Assembly (NCBI RefSeq): GCF_014698475.1
Contig: NZ_JACJTB010000040.1
Location: 1 to 64,000, forward strand
DNA from: Nostoc spongiaeforme FACHB-130
GTDB taxonomy: Bacteria; Cyanobacteriota; Cyanobacteriia; Cyanobacteriales; Nostocaceae
Direction of reading: 5' to 3'
DNA length: 64,000 bases
Below are positions 55,074 to 64,000 of the stretch, piece after piece (position 1 is the stretch's first letter; the number at the start of each line of letters is the position of its first letter). The translations under genes were made by a program, and so were the position numbers. The notes under the pieces were generated by a model. That model saw nothing but the letters and a program-made list of their open reading frames with translations. It made no database searches and was not told the origin of the DNA.

Positions 55074-57794
55074 CTATTGATTAATAGTTCTTGTCTCTGT
55101 TGGATTGATTATTTCCTTTAGTAGAGATAGCCCAACTGATTTAAACAGTGCTTCGTTATCATCAGGGCAACGTTGAATTGTTGTACAAGAAGAGCAGCCG
55201 TATTTACAAGGACAATTATCGACTAGAAACTTTGCCTTAATAAAGGCAGTCTCTAAATACTTGATGAGGGTATCGCACATACCTGTACCATGTTCACAAG
55301 TATCAAAGAAATAACCAACTATCTTAGTATTAGACGGCACTTCTACTAACATGAAATCTATATCTCGACTGTTTGCTCCATGTTCGACAAGTGGTAAACT
55401 GAGTATAAGGTGATGAGCGAGAGTATGAACGCAAATTTTGGCTTCATTGCTTTCAAATAGTTGTTTCTCCTCATTGGTAATATATTTCTGTTTGTTAAGT
55501 ATCTCTTTTCTGTGATTTTTGACCAAAATTGAAAAAGATTTTCGTGCATCAGCGTTAATTTCAACCCTGACGCAGAATGTATTGTAGTTAAGAGCAAGTG
55601 ATTCTTCGTATTTATTTTCCTCCAAGAGTTCGACAAATTCTCGTTCAATCAGTTGGGTTTTACAAGCAGGGCAAGTTTGTAAGTGTCCAGGTAAGTTTAA
55701 ATTGAAGTTGCGACATCTGTTATTAGTGCAAGTCCATTTTTGTTCCAGCCTGTACAAGTTGTAGCCAGAAATTTCTTCTTTGATTTTGGCTGAAACAGGT
55801 GTAAATCTAGCAGCCCCTTGGGGAAGATTGATAATTTTGGCTTCCCCGACAATTTTAATTTCCTCGAAATTTAGACTTCCTTCAGGACGACTAAATAGGT
55901 TGGTTGCTTCAATTGGCTTGAGAATTGCTTTCCCTTCGGTTAAATTTAGCTCTTTTGATTTATACTGTACGGGGTTGCCATCAAAGTCTTGAGCAAGATA
56001 TATTGCACCAGGGTAAACTTCTCTTAGTGCAGAAGATGCCGAACTTTCCTCAAACTCTTCTGCGCTATCTTGATTGATATAACTGATGTTTTGGTCAGTG
56101 TTGCCTCTAATTTTGATTTTTGAGTGGACATAACCGAGGTTTCGATTAGTTGTCAGTCTTTGATTGTAGCTGAAGATCAGTTGATTATTACCGATTAGCT
56201 GTCGGGCGATCGCATTACCAGAACTACCAAAATGTCGGGCAATTTGAGCTTGTGTCGGTTTACTTTCTTTGCAACAAGCGAGAATATGCTGCTCCAAAGT
56301 TGTTTCATAATTGTGGTTAAAGTTGATAATTTCTGGAGGATCGGATAAGAGACGTTCTGGATAATTGGCGTAGTAAGAATCTATAATCGACCTTTTCGAC
56401 GGAATAAACACCAATAGTCCTGCTTCCTGCCTCCCCGCACGTCCTGCCCTCTGGCGAAAGGCAAGAATTGAGCCGGGGTAACTATGTACGATAGTTGCAT
56501 CAATACACCCAATATCTAGACCCGCCTCCAAAGCACTTGTAGATATAATGAACTTGACCTTCCCACTTTGTATATCTGCAATAATTTTGTTACGCTGATT
56601 TGCCTTCATGCTCCCATAAAATGCTGAGATAGTTTCTCCCAGGTGGGGCAGTTGCATCTCGATTAAAGCTTTACGTATGGCATTAGTTAAAACCTTAACC
56701 AGTTCTCTACTATCGCAGAAACAAATCCCGACTATGCCTTTACTTACGAGCATAGCTGCGACTTGGGCAGTTTGGTAAAATGTATTGTTCCGTGCTTTAA
56801 GGCTAATAAAAGTAATCTCCGAGCGTTTTGCCCCACTTTGCTCAATAATAGCAAGATTACTTTGTTCTTCTCGATTAGATATCTTCTGGGCAATTTCGCT
56901 GCTGTTACTAATTGTTGCAGAAGCGAAGATGTACTGTAATTTTGAAATATCATTGCCGACAGACTCTATCATAAGTTGAGTTCGCCGATTAAGTAGTGCA
57001 AAATGCGAACCAAATATGCCTTGATAAAAGTGCATTTCGTCACAGACAATGATTGAAAGTTTTCTGATTGTTTCTCTAAATCCCCAGTTTGAATTGAATT
57101 GAAAGTTGTTAAGTTCGTGGTTCCATACATCAGGAGTCACGCATAAAATTGAAGGTTGATTGCTGTAAAGTAGTTTGCGCTCTTGGGGAGGAATATCTCC
57201 ATTAATATTGAGAATTTGGGGGCGAATATTTTCATCTAAGTGGCTAACAAAGGAACGTATTTTCTCTACCTGGTCAAATGCAAGTGCTTTCAAGTTAAAG
57301 AATATTAAAGCTGATTTACCTTTTAGACACTCATGAATGATTGGAATGAGAAAAGAGATACTTTTACCACTGCTGGTAGGAGTTTGGAGAATTATATCTT
57401 CTCCTTTTTTGTAAGCTTGCCATGCTTCAACCTGATGAGAGTATAGTTGGGTGATTCCTGACTTACTTAAGGCCAGTTTAACTAGAGGGTGAATATCATC
57501 CGGGATGGGATAAAGTTTAGCTTCTTGAGCAGGAATTACTTCGCAGCTTTGTAGCTTTCCAGAGCCGTCAAGTATAGCAGCTATCTCTTGGTAGAGAATG
57601 CTTTTACCTGTTGGTGCTTGGTTTAGAGGTAATAAGTTACCGCTATTGACTTCATGCTCCCAGTCAAAAATAATTTGGTTTAAACTACCCTTTTTAAAGT
57701 AAAGGTTTTTCTCAATGATGGCAGCGATATGGATAACACCATGTTCTTTGGAATAAACCTGCTTGTTTGCTTCTAACCATTCAGGTTGGTTCAT
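55074..57794 (-). CDS. MrfA/YprA-like DEAD/H helicase with C-terminal DUF1998
   Basis: The 906-residue protein has an SF2 helicase core: HQVEAWQAYKKGEDIILQTPTSSGKS (Q and Walker A), VCDEMHFYQGIFGSH (DExH box), ASATISNSSEIA, STSALEAGLDIGCID and RQRAGRAGRQ. A winged-helix region (about 490-600) and a C-terminal DUF1998 domain follow, with a zinc-binding cluster CKYGCSSCTTIQRC near residue 880 and another CNNRCRNF/CPACK pair near 690. MrfA/Hrq1-type helicases unwind DNA 3'-5' in repair. Four tight cysteines support the assignment. It probably serves replication restart or repair on the plasmid. A CTAACGC leader and hairpin precede the start. Confidence 0.85.
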   Translation of the reverse strand: MNQPEWLEANKQVYSKEHGVIHIAAIIEKNLYFKKGSLNQIIFDWEHEVNSGNLLPLNQAPTGKSILYQEIAAILDGSGKLQSCEVIPAQEAKLYPIPDDIHPLVKLALSKSGITQLYSHQVEAWQAYKKGEDIILQTPTSSGKSISFLIPIIHECLKGKSALIFFNLKALAFDQVEKIRSFVSHLDENIRPQILNINGDIPPQERKLLYSNQPSILCVTPDVWNHELNNFQFNSNWGFRETIRKLSIIVCDEMHFYQGIFGSHFALLNRRTQLMIESVGNDISKLQYIFASATISNSSEIAQKISNREEQSNLAIIEQSGAKRSEITFISLKARNNTFYQTAQVAAMLVSKGIVGICFCDSRELVKVLTNAIRKALIEMQLPHLGETISAFYGSMKANQRNKIIADIQSGKVKFIISTSALEAGLDIGCIDATIVHSYPGSILAFRQRAGRAGRQEAGLLVFIPSKRSIIDSYYANYPERLLSDPPEIINFNHNYETTLEQHILACCKESKPTQAQIARHFGSSGNAIARQLIGNNQLIFSYNQRLTTNRNLGYVHSKIKIRGNTDQNISYINQDSAEEFEESSASSALREVYPGAIYLAQDFDGNPVQYKSKELNLTEGKAILKPIEATNLFSRPEGSLNFEEIKIVGEAKIINLPQGAARFTPVSAKIKEEISGYNLYRLEQKWTCTNNRCRNFNLNLPGHLQTCPACKTQLIEREFVELLEENKYEESLALNYNTFCVRVEINADARKSFSILVKNHRKEILNKQKYITNEEKQLFESNEAKICVHTLAHHLILSLPLVEHGANSRDIDFMLVEVPSNTKIVGYFFDTCEHGTGMCDTLIKYLETAFIKAKFLVDNCPCKYGCSSCTTIQRCPDDNEALFKSVGLSLLKEIINPTETRTINQ

Positions 57795-58116
57795 AAAAAA
57801 TTACCTACTTGCTGTTTTAGCAAATAGGCGTTAGTTAAAGTCGTAGTTTCTATTATCACGACTTTTTTATAGTAATTTATAATAGGTAGTTACAGCTTCT
57901 AACAAGAAATTTAATTACATATTATATTTGAGTAAATTTCAATACATCTAAATTAATTTAAAAAATAAAAAGTATTTGTTTAAATATAAAATATTTGTAT
58001 CTTAAAAGCATAAGCAGTAAAAAATATAATAATGCTGTTTAGTACTTTTATTTAAATTGCGATCGCTGACCGCAGCATAAATAAATTGCAACGCAGCAGT
58101 CAGCAATTATACATAC
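57795..58116. other. AT-rich intergenic region
   Basis: This 322-base gap separates the replication cluster from the copper cluster. It has the helicase leader at one end (57805-57839), a hairpin formed by AAGTCGT/ACGACTT at about 57838-57868, and a long AT-rich run. A GCGATCGC octamer lies near 58061. I find no gene. Confidence 0.4.
57821..57839 (-). promoter_or_regulatory. CTAACGC leader motif upstream of helicase
   Basis: The coding strand reads TTTAACTAACGCCTATTTG, 27-45 bases before the ATG, and is followed by a nine-base stem (57805-57813 with 57819-57827) ending just before a T-run and the start codon. Confidence 0.5.
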
Positions 58117-58470
58117 TTACACCATAGCTGTAGCCATTTGGCGACAAGACTCGGCACAGCGACGACAAGATGCAGCACAGCGTTTACAATGGTCGCTATC
58201 GTGTTTTTCACATTCGCTAGCACAGCGATCGCAAGCTTCCGCACAGACTCCACACATTTGAGTATGGAGATCCGAATTGCGCGACATGAAACGGGCGCAG
58301 AGAGCGCAGGTATCAGCACAGTCTCGGCATAGCTTAATACATTGAGCCATCATCTGTACCATATTGCTATTTAAGCAAGCATCGGCACAGTTTTCACAGT
58401 CGCGTAGGCAAGTAAAGCAAGCCTCTATGCAAGTTTCAAGCAAGGATTGGTGAGATTGAGTTGTCGTCAT
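58117..58470 (-). CDS. Csp-like four-helix copper-storage protein
   Basis: The 117-residue protein has about 20 cysteines in CxxxC and CxxC spacings along four helices (CIEACFTCLRDCENCADAC, CIKLCRDCADTCALCARFM, CGVCAEACDRCASECEKH, CKRCAASCRRCAESCRQM). This is the pattern of Csp/DUF326 proteins, which store many Cu(I) ions inside a helix bundle. No signal peptide is present, so it should be cytosolic, as for Csp3. GGAGG lies eight bases before the ATG. It is divergent from the CopM-like gene, and a CopR-type repeat (58610-58626) lies 140 bases upstream. Confidence 0.85.
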   Translation of the reverse strand: MTTTQSHQSLLETCIEACFTCLRDCENCADACLNSNMVQMMAQCIKLCRDCADTCALCARFMSRNSDLHTQMCGVCAEACDRCASECEKHDSDHCKRCAASCRRCAESCRQMATAMV

Positions 58471-58609
58471 AGTTAGACCTCCGATTTCAGGTTATTAATT
58501 TTACAAGAGGTAGTATTCGTACCTCTTCGCCCTTAAGTTAAAAAATTACTAATATGCTTGCCTCTGTCTCGTGATATAAAGAATATTTATTACTAATTAG
58601 CTATAACTA

Positions 58610-58626
58610 TTTCATCCTAATTTCAT
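58610..58626 (+). promoter_or_regulatory. CopR-type direct repeat, site 1
   Basis: TTTCAT-CCTAA-TTTCAT matches the direct repeat TTTCAT-N5-TTTCAT reported for the cyanobacterial copper response regulator CopR. It sits in the divergent region between the copper-storage and CopM-like genes and could serve either. Confidence 0.65.
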
Positions 58627-58714
58627 TTAAGTATGCATAAGTATTTTTGTAATTAAAAACCTTAGTACAAATTTCTATCTTTTAGAACTGCTGCGTGCCA
58701 TAAACAAGATTAGA

Positions 58715-58731
58715 TTTCATCCTGATTTCAT
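58715..58731 (+). promoter_or_regulatory. CopR-type direct repeat, site 2
   Basis: TTTCAT-CCTGA-TTTCAT, with the same five-base spacing as sites 1 and 3. It lies 60 bases before the CopM-like start codon, a suitable activator position. Confidence 0.7.
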
Positions 58732-58791
58732 TTTTGTCTGTCAAACTATATAGTGGCAATAGTGTATTCTAAATAATTAGTTATTTTGCAA

Positions 58792-59508
58792 ATGTTTAAT
58801 TTAATAAATAGATTTTTGTCATTAGCCTTAGTAGCGATTACCTCTTTGAGCATTAGCGTGTTAACAGCCTGTTCTACAACCAATTCTCAAAACCAAGCAT
58901 CAAACCCTAATACCACCGCTACTGATACTAGTGACAAGCAACCGATGAATCATGACGGTGGCATGATGAATCATGGTGCTGGCACGATGAACCACAACAT
59001 GACAATGAATTTAGGTTCAGCCGATGCTAATTATGATTTGCGCTTTATTGATGCGATGATTCCGCACCATCAAGGGGCGGTAGAAATGGCAAAACAAGCA
59101 CAGCAAAAATCGAAACGTCCTGAAATTAAAAAGCTAGCTTCGGAAATCATCAAAGCTCAAGATCAAGAAATTGCCCAGTTGAAACAATGGCGCACAGCTT
59201 GGTATCCCAAAGCAAGTAGTACTCCAGTGGTTTATGATGCGAAAACAGGTAAAACAGTCCCAATGCCTCACGAGCAGATGCAAGGCATGATGATGAATAT
59301 GAACTTAGGAGCCGCCGATACTGAATTTGACTTGCGGTTCATAAATGCAATGATTCCCCACCATGAAAGTGCGATCGCAATGGCTAAAGATGCATTGAGT
59401 AAGTCTCAGCGTCCTGAAATCAAGAAATTGGCTCAAAGTATCATTGATTCGCAGCAAGCAGAGATTAACCAAATGAAACAGTGGCGCAAGTCTTGGTATA
59501 ACCAGTAA
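58792..59508 (+). CDS. copM: CopM-like DUF305 lipoprotein
   Basis: The 238-residue protein starts with a lipoprotein signal ending in LTAC (lipobox), then a Met/His-rich linker (HDGGMMNHGAGTMNHNMTMN). Two DUF305 repeats follow: DLRFIDAMIPHHQGAVEMAKQA and DLRFINAMIPHHESAIAMAKDA, each closed by QxKQWRxxWY. CopM in Synechocystis binds copper in the periplasm and protects against it. The true start is the ATG at 58792, six bases after a TTG. Preceded by CopR-type site 2, it should be copper-induced. Confidence 0.85.
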   Translation: MFNLINRFLSLALVAITSLSISVLTACSTTNSQNQASNPNTTATDTSDKQPMNHDGGMMNHGAGTMNHNMTMNLGSADANYDLRFIDAMIPHHQGAVEMAKQAQQKSKRPEIKKLASEIIKAQDQEIAQLKQWRTAWYPKASSTPVVYDAKTGKTVPMPHEQMQGMMMNMNLGAADTEFDLRFINAMIPHHESAIAMAKDALSKSQRPEIKKLAQSIIDSQQAEINQMKQWRKSWYNQ

Positions 59509-59620
59509 GCAAAATTATCTGTATTAAGCATAAAGTAAGTGTGCAATACCAATAAAGGTATTGTTTCGCCTTTAAATTCCAGATATGTGTAGGGTGATTT
59601 CAGCAATTGTTCAAGCTTGA

Positions 59621-59637
59621 TTTCATCCTAATTTCAT
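59621..59637 (+). promoter_or_regulatory. CopR-type direct repeat, site 3
   Basis: TTTCAT-CCTAA-TTTCAT, identical to site 1, 156 bases before the RND adaptor start codon. It suggests that adaptor and pump form a separate copper-regulated unit. Confidence 0.7.
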
Positions 59638-59792
59638 TTCTCAATGAAAGACTAGTAAAAGAGTGCATTTGGTGAAACTTAAAAGCACTTTTGAGCGATT
59701 GCAAGGGAGCGCAGTACCTTTCGGGTAGCGTATCCGACAGAAGAAGGCGATCGCAATTCCTTCCATCCCATATCCAAGGGCTTTTAATAGCG

Positions 59793-61460
59793 ATGTCTAA
59801 CTCTCTGCGTTCTCAAACATCTACAGCTATTGGTTGTGTTTCTAGCACATTACTGAGCCTGCTGTTATTAGCAAGTCCTACAACTGTTATGGCTCATGGC
59901 GGACATGGAAATGAATTTCAAGGAGGAAGTGAAGCCACTTCAACTAATAATTCTATTCAAGTTGATGCCGACACAGCCAAACGGCTAGGGATTAAAGTCG
60001 AGCCAGTTCAACGTCAAAGGTTAGCCATTGGCATTAAAACTACTGGGCAAATCGAAACTCTTCCTAGCCAAAAAGTAGAAGTAACTACTCCAATACAGGG
60101 GGCGAAAGTAGTTGAATTGTTGGTAGAACCTGGTGCATCAGTCAAAAAAGGTCAGCCTGTTGCTGTTGTTACCAGCCCAGATTTAGTAACATTGCGCGTA
60201 GAATCTCAGGATAAATTAGCACAAGGTCAAGCTGATTTAAAGCAGGCAGAAGCCGACTTGAGACTGGCTCAACAAAATTATCAAAGATATCAACAAATAG
60301 CCGACTCGGAAATTGCCCAAGCACAAAGTCAAGTTGACTTTGCTCAGGAAAAGTACAACAAAGATAAGCAGTTAGCTGATGCTGGCGCTTTACCCCGTCG
60401 CAATGCTTTGGAATCTCAAACTCAGTTAGCACAAGCAAAAGCCGAACTCACTAAAGCCAAAAGCCGCCGGGATGTTATCGGAGCAGAAAATCAACTCAAA
60501 CGCGCTCAAGCATCTGTCGAGCTAGCAAAGTCAAATATTAATCGTAGTAATACTAGTTATCAAACTCGACTTGCTCAACTGGGAAATCTCCCCAATTCTC
60601 AAGGATTAGTGACAGTAACTGCGCCTATCTCCGGTAAGGTTGCTGATAGAGAAGTTACTATTGGTCAAACTTTCAATGATGCGGGTGGCAAATTAATGAC
60701 GATTGTCAACGACAGTCGGCTTTTTGCTACAGCTAACATTTATGAAAAAGATTTAAGCAAGGTAAGAATTGGCCAGAGAATTAGTTTAAAAGTTGTTAGT
60801 ATGCCAGATAGTACATTCTCTGGACGAATTTCCCGAATTGGTACGGTGGTAGAAGGAGAAACAAGAGTTGTACCAGTTCAAGCAGAAGTAAATAATTCAA
60901 GCGGACAACTCAAACCAGGAATGTTCGCAGAGCTAGAAGTCTTGACAGACCAAACGTCCTCTGCCACTTTAGCCATTCCAGCTTCAGCAGTAGTTGACGC
61001 GAATGGTAAAAAAGTTGTGTATCTGCAAAATGGTAATGCTTATCAGCCTGTTGAAGTCACCTTGGGTCAAACCTCTGGAGATACAGTTGAGGTCAAGAGT
61101 GGCTTATTCGAGGGGGATATGATTGTGACTGTGCGCGCACCGCAACTTTATGCACAATCATTGCGGGGTGATACTAAGACAACAGCAGACGAACATACAC
61201 AAGCTCTATCCCAAACAACAGAGGTGAAATCTACCTTACCAGTAACGTTGTGGTTGCTAGGAGCAGGTGGAGGAGTTGCAATAGCTGTTGTAGCTTTCAT
61301 GGCAGGTCGTCGCAGCAAGCCTCAACTGGTTAAAGTAACGCCAGAACTTGCCTACAACATACCAGAAAATTCTGCCAATGATTCGATAAACCTAGATGAT
61401 AACCATCGTGCGCCTGAAGAATCAAAGGTCATAATCATCACTAAAAATACTCAACAATAA
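59793..61460 (+). CDS. RND efflux periplasmic adaptor (CusB/CzcB type)
   Basis: The 555-residue protein from the ATG at 59793 (the frame is open further upstream) has a signal peptide (LLSLLLLASPTTVMAHGGHG) followed by a His-rich patch. It then has a lipoyl half (PIQGAKVVELLVEPGASVKKGQPVAVV), a long coiled hairpin (DKLAQGQADLKQAEADLRLAQQNYQRY ... ESQTQLAQAKAELTKAKS), the second lipoyl half (VTAPISGKVADREVTIGQTF) and barrel domains. Unusually, a hydrophobic segment (WLLGAGGGVAIAVVAFMAGRR) with a cytoplasmic-type RRSK follows near the C-terminus, which could anchor it in the inner membrane. It partners with the pump gene two bases downstream. Confidence 0.85.
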   Translation: MSNSLRSQTSTAIGCVSSTLLSLLLLASPTTVMAHGGHGNEFQGGSEATSTNNSIQVDADTAKRLGIKVEPVQRQRLAIGIKTTGQIETLPSQKVEVTTPIQGAKVVELLVEPGASVKKGQPVAVVTSPDLVTLRVESQDKLAQGQADLKQAEADLRLAQQNYQRYQQIADSEIAQAQSQVDFAQEKYNKDKQLADAGALPRRNALESQTQLAQAKAELTKAKSRRDVIGAENQLKRAQASVELAKSNINRSNTSYQTRLAQLGNLPNSQGLVTVTAPISGKVADREVTIGQTFNDAGGKLMTIVNDSRLFATANIYEKDLSKVRIGQRISLKVVSMPDSTFSGRISRIGTVVEGETRVVPVQAEVNNSSGQLKPGMFAELEVLTDQTSSATLAIPASAVVDANGKKVVYLQNGNAYQPVEVTLGQTSGDTVEVKSGLFEGDMIVTVRAPQLYAQSLRGDTKTTADEHTQALSQTTEVKSTLPVTLWLLGAGGGVAIAVVAFMAGRRSKPQLVKVTPELAYNIPENSANDSINLDDNHRAPEESKVIIITKNTQQ

Positions 61461-61462
61461 AG

Positions 61463-64000
61463 ATGCTGAGTGCAATTATTAAATGGGCGATCGCTCGCCG
61501 TTGGTTAGTTATCCTGGGTACAATTATCCTGACCATTTGGATATTTCGGACGATTATCCAAATGCCTTTGGATGTTTTTCCTAGCTTTGCACCGCCCCAA
61601 GTCGAAATCCAAACTGAAGCACCAGGACTCGCCCCTGAAGAATTGGAATCTTTGGTAACTTTACCAATTGAAAGTGCAATTAACGGTACTCCGGGAGTTA
61701 CAGCAGTACGCTCATCTTCAGCAGCAGGAATTTCTGTTGTCAAAGTCATTTTTAACTGGAACACTGATATCTATCAGGCTCGCCAGTTGGTAACAGAGCG
61801 ATTACAACAAGCGCAAAGTAAGCTGCCATCAGGGGTAGAAACTCCGCAAATTTCCCCTACAAGTTCTCCTATCGGCACTGTATTACAATACGCTTTTACA
61901 TCAGAAAATACTTCTTTAATGGAAGTGCGGCGAATTGTTGATTGGCAAGTGACAAATCGCCTGTTAGCTGTGCCTGGTGTCAGTCAAGTTGTGGCGTATG
62001 GTGGCGATGTTCGCCAATATCAAGTATTAGTCGATCCAGCAAAACTAAGAGCCTTTAATGTCACTTTAGAAGATGTAGAACAAGCGGCTTCTGCTGCTAA
62101 TATTAATGCTCCTGGTGGCTATTTAATTACTCCAGACCGAGAAAAGTTAATTCGAGGAATTGGGCGAATTGAATCTATTGAAGAATTACAGCAATCAGTA
62201 ATTACTGCTCGTAATGGTACGCCTGTCAAAATTTCTGACGTTGCTGATGTGCAAATTGGTGCAGCTATCAAACGGGGTGATGGTAGTTTTAACGGTGAAA
62301 AGGCAATTATTGTAATGATTAACAAACAGCCTCAAGCCGATACTCCTACTGTGACTCGTGCGATAGAACAGGCAATGTCAGAAATTCAAGCAGGATTGCC
62401 CAAAGATATCAAAGTTACACCTACTTTTCGTCAAGAAAACTATATTGATTCTTCTATTGAAAATGTTCGAGAAGCTTTAATTGAAGGTAGCGTTATTGTT
62501 GCTTTAATTCTGATTCCTTTTTTAATGAATTGGCGGAATCTAGCTATTTGTTTAACTGCGCTTCCTTTATCTTTATTATTAGGAGTGCTACTACTAAATT
62601 GGCTCGGACAAGGTTTAAATACTATGACCTTGGGAGGGTTAGCAGTAGCAATTGGTTCAGCCGTTGATGATGCAATTGTCGATGCTGAAAACGTCTACCG
62701 TAATCTGCGAGAAAATAAATATTCACCCAACCCGCGCCCGGTTTTAGATGTTGTATTTGACGGTTGTCAAGAAGTACGCGATTCGGTATTTGGAGCTACC
62801 ATCATTACCATAGTTGTGTTTTCGCCAGTATTTGCTTTAGCTGGTGTAGAAGGTAGCATTTTTATCCCTATGGGATTAGGGTATATGGCAGCAGTTATCG
62901 CCTCAAGTATCACAGCATTGACGGTAACTCCGGCTTTATGTGCCATATTACTACCTCATGGTCGCTTGCCAGAGACAGAACCTTGGGTGGCGAGATTTTT
63001 TAAGCGACTTTACTATCCTGTACTCACATTTTCACTCAAGCGATCGCAAATTATTTTAGGTTTAGCGATCGCTTGTTTGGTGGCTGCGGCTGTAATTGTT
63101 CCCTCTTTCGGCAGAATATTTTTACCAGAGTTTCAAGAGCAAACTTTAGTAAATACACTCACTCTTTACCCAGGGGTATCTCTGGAAGCTACTAATGCTG
63201 CTGGTGAAACACTCCAGCACGCACTTAAAGGAGATGCTAGATTTCCATATGTGCAACTGCGTTCTGGACGTGCGCCGGGAGATGGAGACGCAGCTGGAGT
63301 GAATTTGGCACATTTGGATATTGAGTTAAGCGAAGCAGGGATGAAAGACAGGGAGGGTACGATTGAGAAGTTACGGCAGGAATTCGCTAAATTACCAGGA
63401 GTAGCACCAAATATTGGCGGTTTTATCTCACATCGTATGGATGAGGTGTTGTCTGGGGTGAGGAGTGCGATCGCTGTCAAAATCTTCGGCCCCGACTTAG
63501 AACAACTCCGTACCATTGGGCAACAAGTTGATAATGTAATGAAAACCGTAAATAGGATTGTAGATTTACAACTAGAACCCCAAATACCGATTGAACAAAT
63601 ACAAATTAAATTCAATCGCCTTGCTGCTTCACGCTATGGTTTAACAATAGGAAAACTGTCAGAAATTATTGAAACCGCCCTCAATGGACGAGTAGTATCT
63701 CAAGTTTTAGAAAAACAGCAAACTTTTGATTTAGCTGTGTGGTTAAAGCCAGATGCAAGGCAAAATTTAGATACAATTCGCAATTTATTAGTTGATACTC
63801 CTAACGGTCAAAAGATTCCTTTAGCACAAGTTGCTGCAATTGAAAATGGTACTGGGCCTAATACTATAAATAGAGAAAACGTATCCCGTTTGATTGTTGT
63901 TTCTGCCAATGCTAGTGGTAGAGATTTACGCTCTATTGTCAATGAGATTCAAAACAAAGTTAACCAACAAGTACATCCACCTGCTGGTTACTATATCCAG
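61463..64000 (+). CDS. RND heavy-metal efflux pump (CusA/CzcA type), truncated by window end
   Basis: The frame opens at ATG 61463 and remains open for 846 codons to the window edge; the family usually has about 1,040-1,080 residues. It starts LSAIIKWAIARRWLVILGTIILTIWIF (first membrane segment) and has the periplasmic porter region (DVFPSFAPPQVEIQTEAPGLAPEELESLVTLPIESAINGTPG). Membrane helix 4 contains GSAVDDAIVDAENVYRNLRE, a motif of heavy-metal RND pumps. It drives metal export, here most likely Cu(I) or Ag(I) given the neighbours. Its start lies two bases after the adaptor stop codon, so the two are cotranscribed. Confidence 0.9.
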   Translation, partial: MLSAIIKWAIARRWLVILGTIILTIWIFRTIIQMPLDVFPSFAPPQVEIQTEAPGLAPEELESLVTLPIESAINGTPGVTAVRSSSAAGISVVKVIFNWNTDIYQARQLVTERLQQAQSKLPSGVETPQISPTSSPIGTVLQYAFTSENTSLMEVRRIVDWQVTNRLLAVPGVSQVVAYGGDVRQYQVLVDPAKLRAFNVTLEDVEQAASAANINAPGGYLITPDREKLIRGIGRIESIEELQQSVITARNGTPVKISDVADVQIGAAIKRGDGSFNGEKAIIVMINKQPQADTPTVTRAIEQAMSEIQAGLPKDIKVTPTFRQENYIDSSIENVREALIEGSVIVALILIPFLMNWRNLAICLTALPLSLLLGVLLLNWLGQGLNTMTLGGLAVAIGSAVDDAIVDAENVYRNLRENKYSPNPRPVLDVVFDGCQEVRDSVFGATIITIVVFSPVFALAGVEGSIFIPMGLGYMAAVIASSITALTVTPALCAILLPHGRLPETEPWVARFFKRLYYPVLTFSLKRSQIILGLAIACLVAAAVIVPSFGRIFLPEFQEQTLVNTLTLYPGVSLEATNAAGETLQHALKGDARFPYVQLRSGRAPGDGDAAGVNLAHLDIELSEAGMKDREGTIEKLRQEFAKLPGVAPNIGGFISHRMDEVLSGVRSAIAVKIFGPDLEQLRTIGQQVDNVMKTVNRIVDLQLEPQIPIEQIQIKFNRLAASRYGLTIGKLSEIIETALNGRVVSQVLEKQQTFDLAVWLKPDARQNLDTIRNLLVDTPNGQKIPLAQVAAIENGTGPNTINRENVSRLIVVSANASGRDLRSIVNEIQNKVNQQVHPPAGYYIQ

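Noticed and set aside
58107-58319. Overlapping minus-strand frame in the copper-storage gene
   Set aside because: Out-of-frame reading of the cysteine-rich gene; it lacks the helix spacing and ribosome site.
63166-63615. Minus-strand frame inside the RND pump gene
   Set aside because: The plus strand encodes a continuous RND pump through this region.

Overview
The window looks like part of a large plasmid from a filamentous, Nostoc-like cyanobacterium. The signs are abundant GCGATCGC (HIP1) octamers, moderately AT-rich DNA, cyanobacterial-style palindromic interspersed repeats, a mobilisation relaxase with MobC, two different partition systems (ParM/ParR-like and ParA/ParB), and no rRNA, tRNA or core metabolic operon that I could see. 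I saw no CRISPR array. All calls come from reading the sequence; no database search was run.

Layout. (1) 0.1-9.4 kb: a truncated response regulator, a small membrane protein, and a two-gene minus-strand operon whose first gene encodes a 2584-residue multidomain protein. That protein combines an RNA-polymerase-like DYDGD domain with AlkB-like, ASCH/PUA-like, NADAR-like and SLOG-like modules, an architecture like the 'polyvalent' proteins of phages and conjugative elements. (2) 9.8-19.1 kb: a methyltransferase, a TauE/SafE permease, a relaxase-mobC pair with an IS5-type element inserted directly before mobC, and a ParR/ParM-like segregation locus flanked by repeated sequence. (3) 19.2-20.1 kb: two paralogous small proteins. 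(4) 20.6-29.6 kb, plus strand: an ion/stress island with a PNPOx-like protein, a P-type ATPase gene interrupted by one in-frame TAG, an MgtA-like ATPase, a transposase remnant and a rifamycin-phosphotransferase/PEP-synthase-like enzyme. (5) 29.6-33.0 kb: parA and parB with an IscB nuclease gene and its putative omega RNA between them.

(6) 33.1-57.8 kb, almost all minus strand, is the most remarkable part. It encodes two SSB-type proteins, clamp-loader subunits delta, delta' and gamma/tau, a beta sliding clamp, a family B DNA polymerase with intact exonuclease and polymerase motifs, a prim-pol/PriCT-type primase, an adenine-type methyltransferase, a PD-(D/E)XK-like protein, an MrfA-like DEAD/H helicase and a PRTRC cassette. 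The PRTRC genes include an E1-like ThiF protein, a JAMM/JAB protein, protein B with an E2-like cysteine motif and protein C with a possible ubiquitin-like tail. Several of these proteins carry QLSLF-type clamp-binding peptides, so the plasmid seems to bring much of its own replisome plus a ubiquitin-like side system. Many genes here have intergenic hairpins and a recurring ACGC-core leader; in several the start codon lies inside an inverted repeat.

(7) 58.1-64.0 kb: a copper module with a Csp-like Cys-rich protein, a CopM/DUF305 lipoprotein, and RND adaptor and pump genes. It carries three TTTCAT-N5-TTTCAT direct repeats matching the site described for the cyanobacterial copper regulator CopR. 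The pump gene runs off the end of the window.
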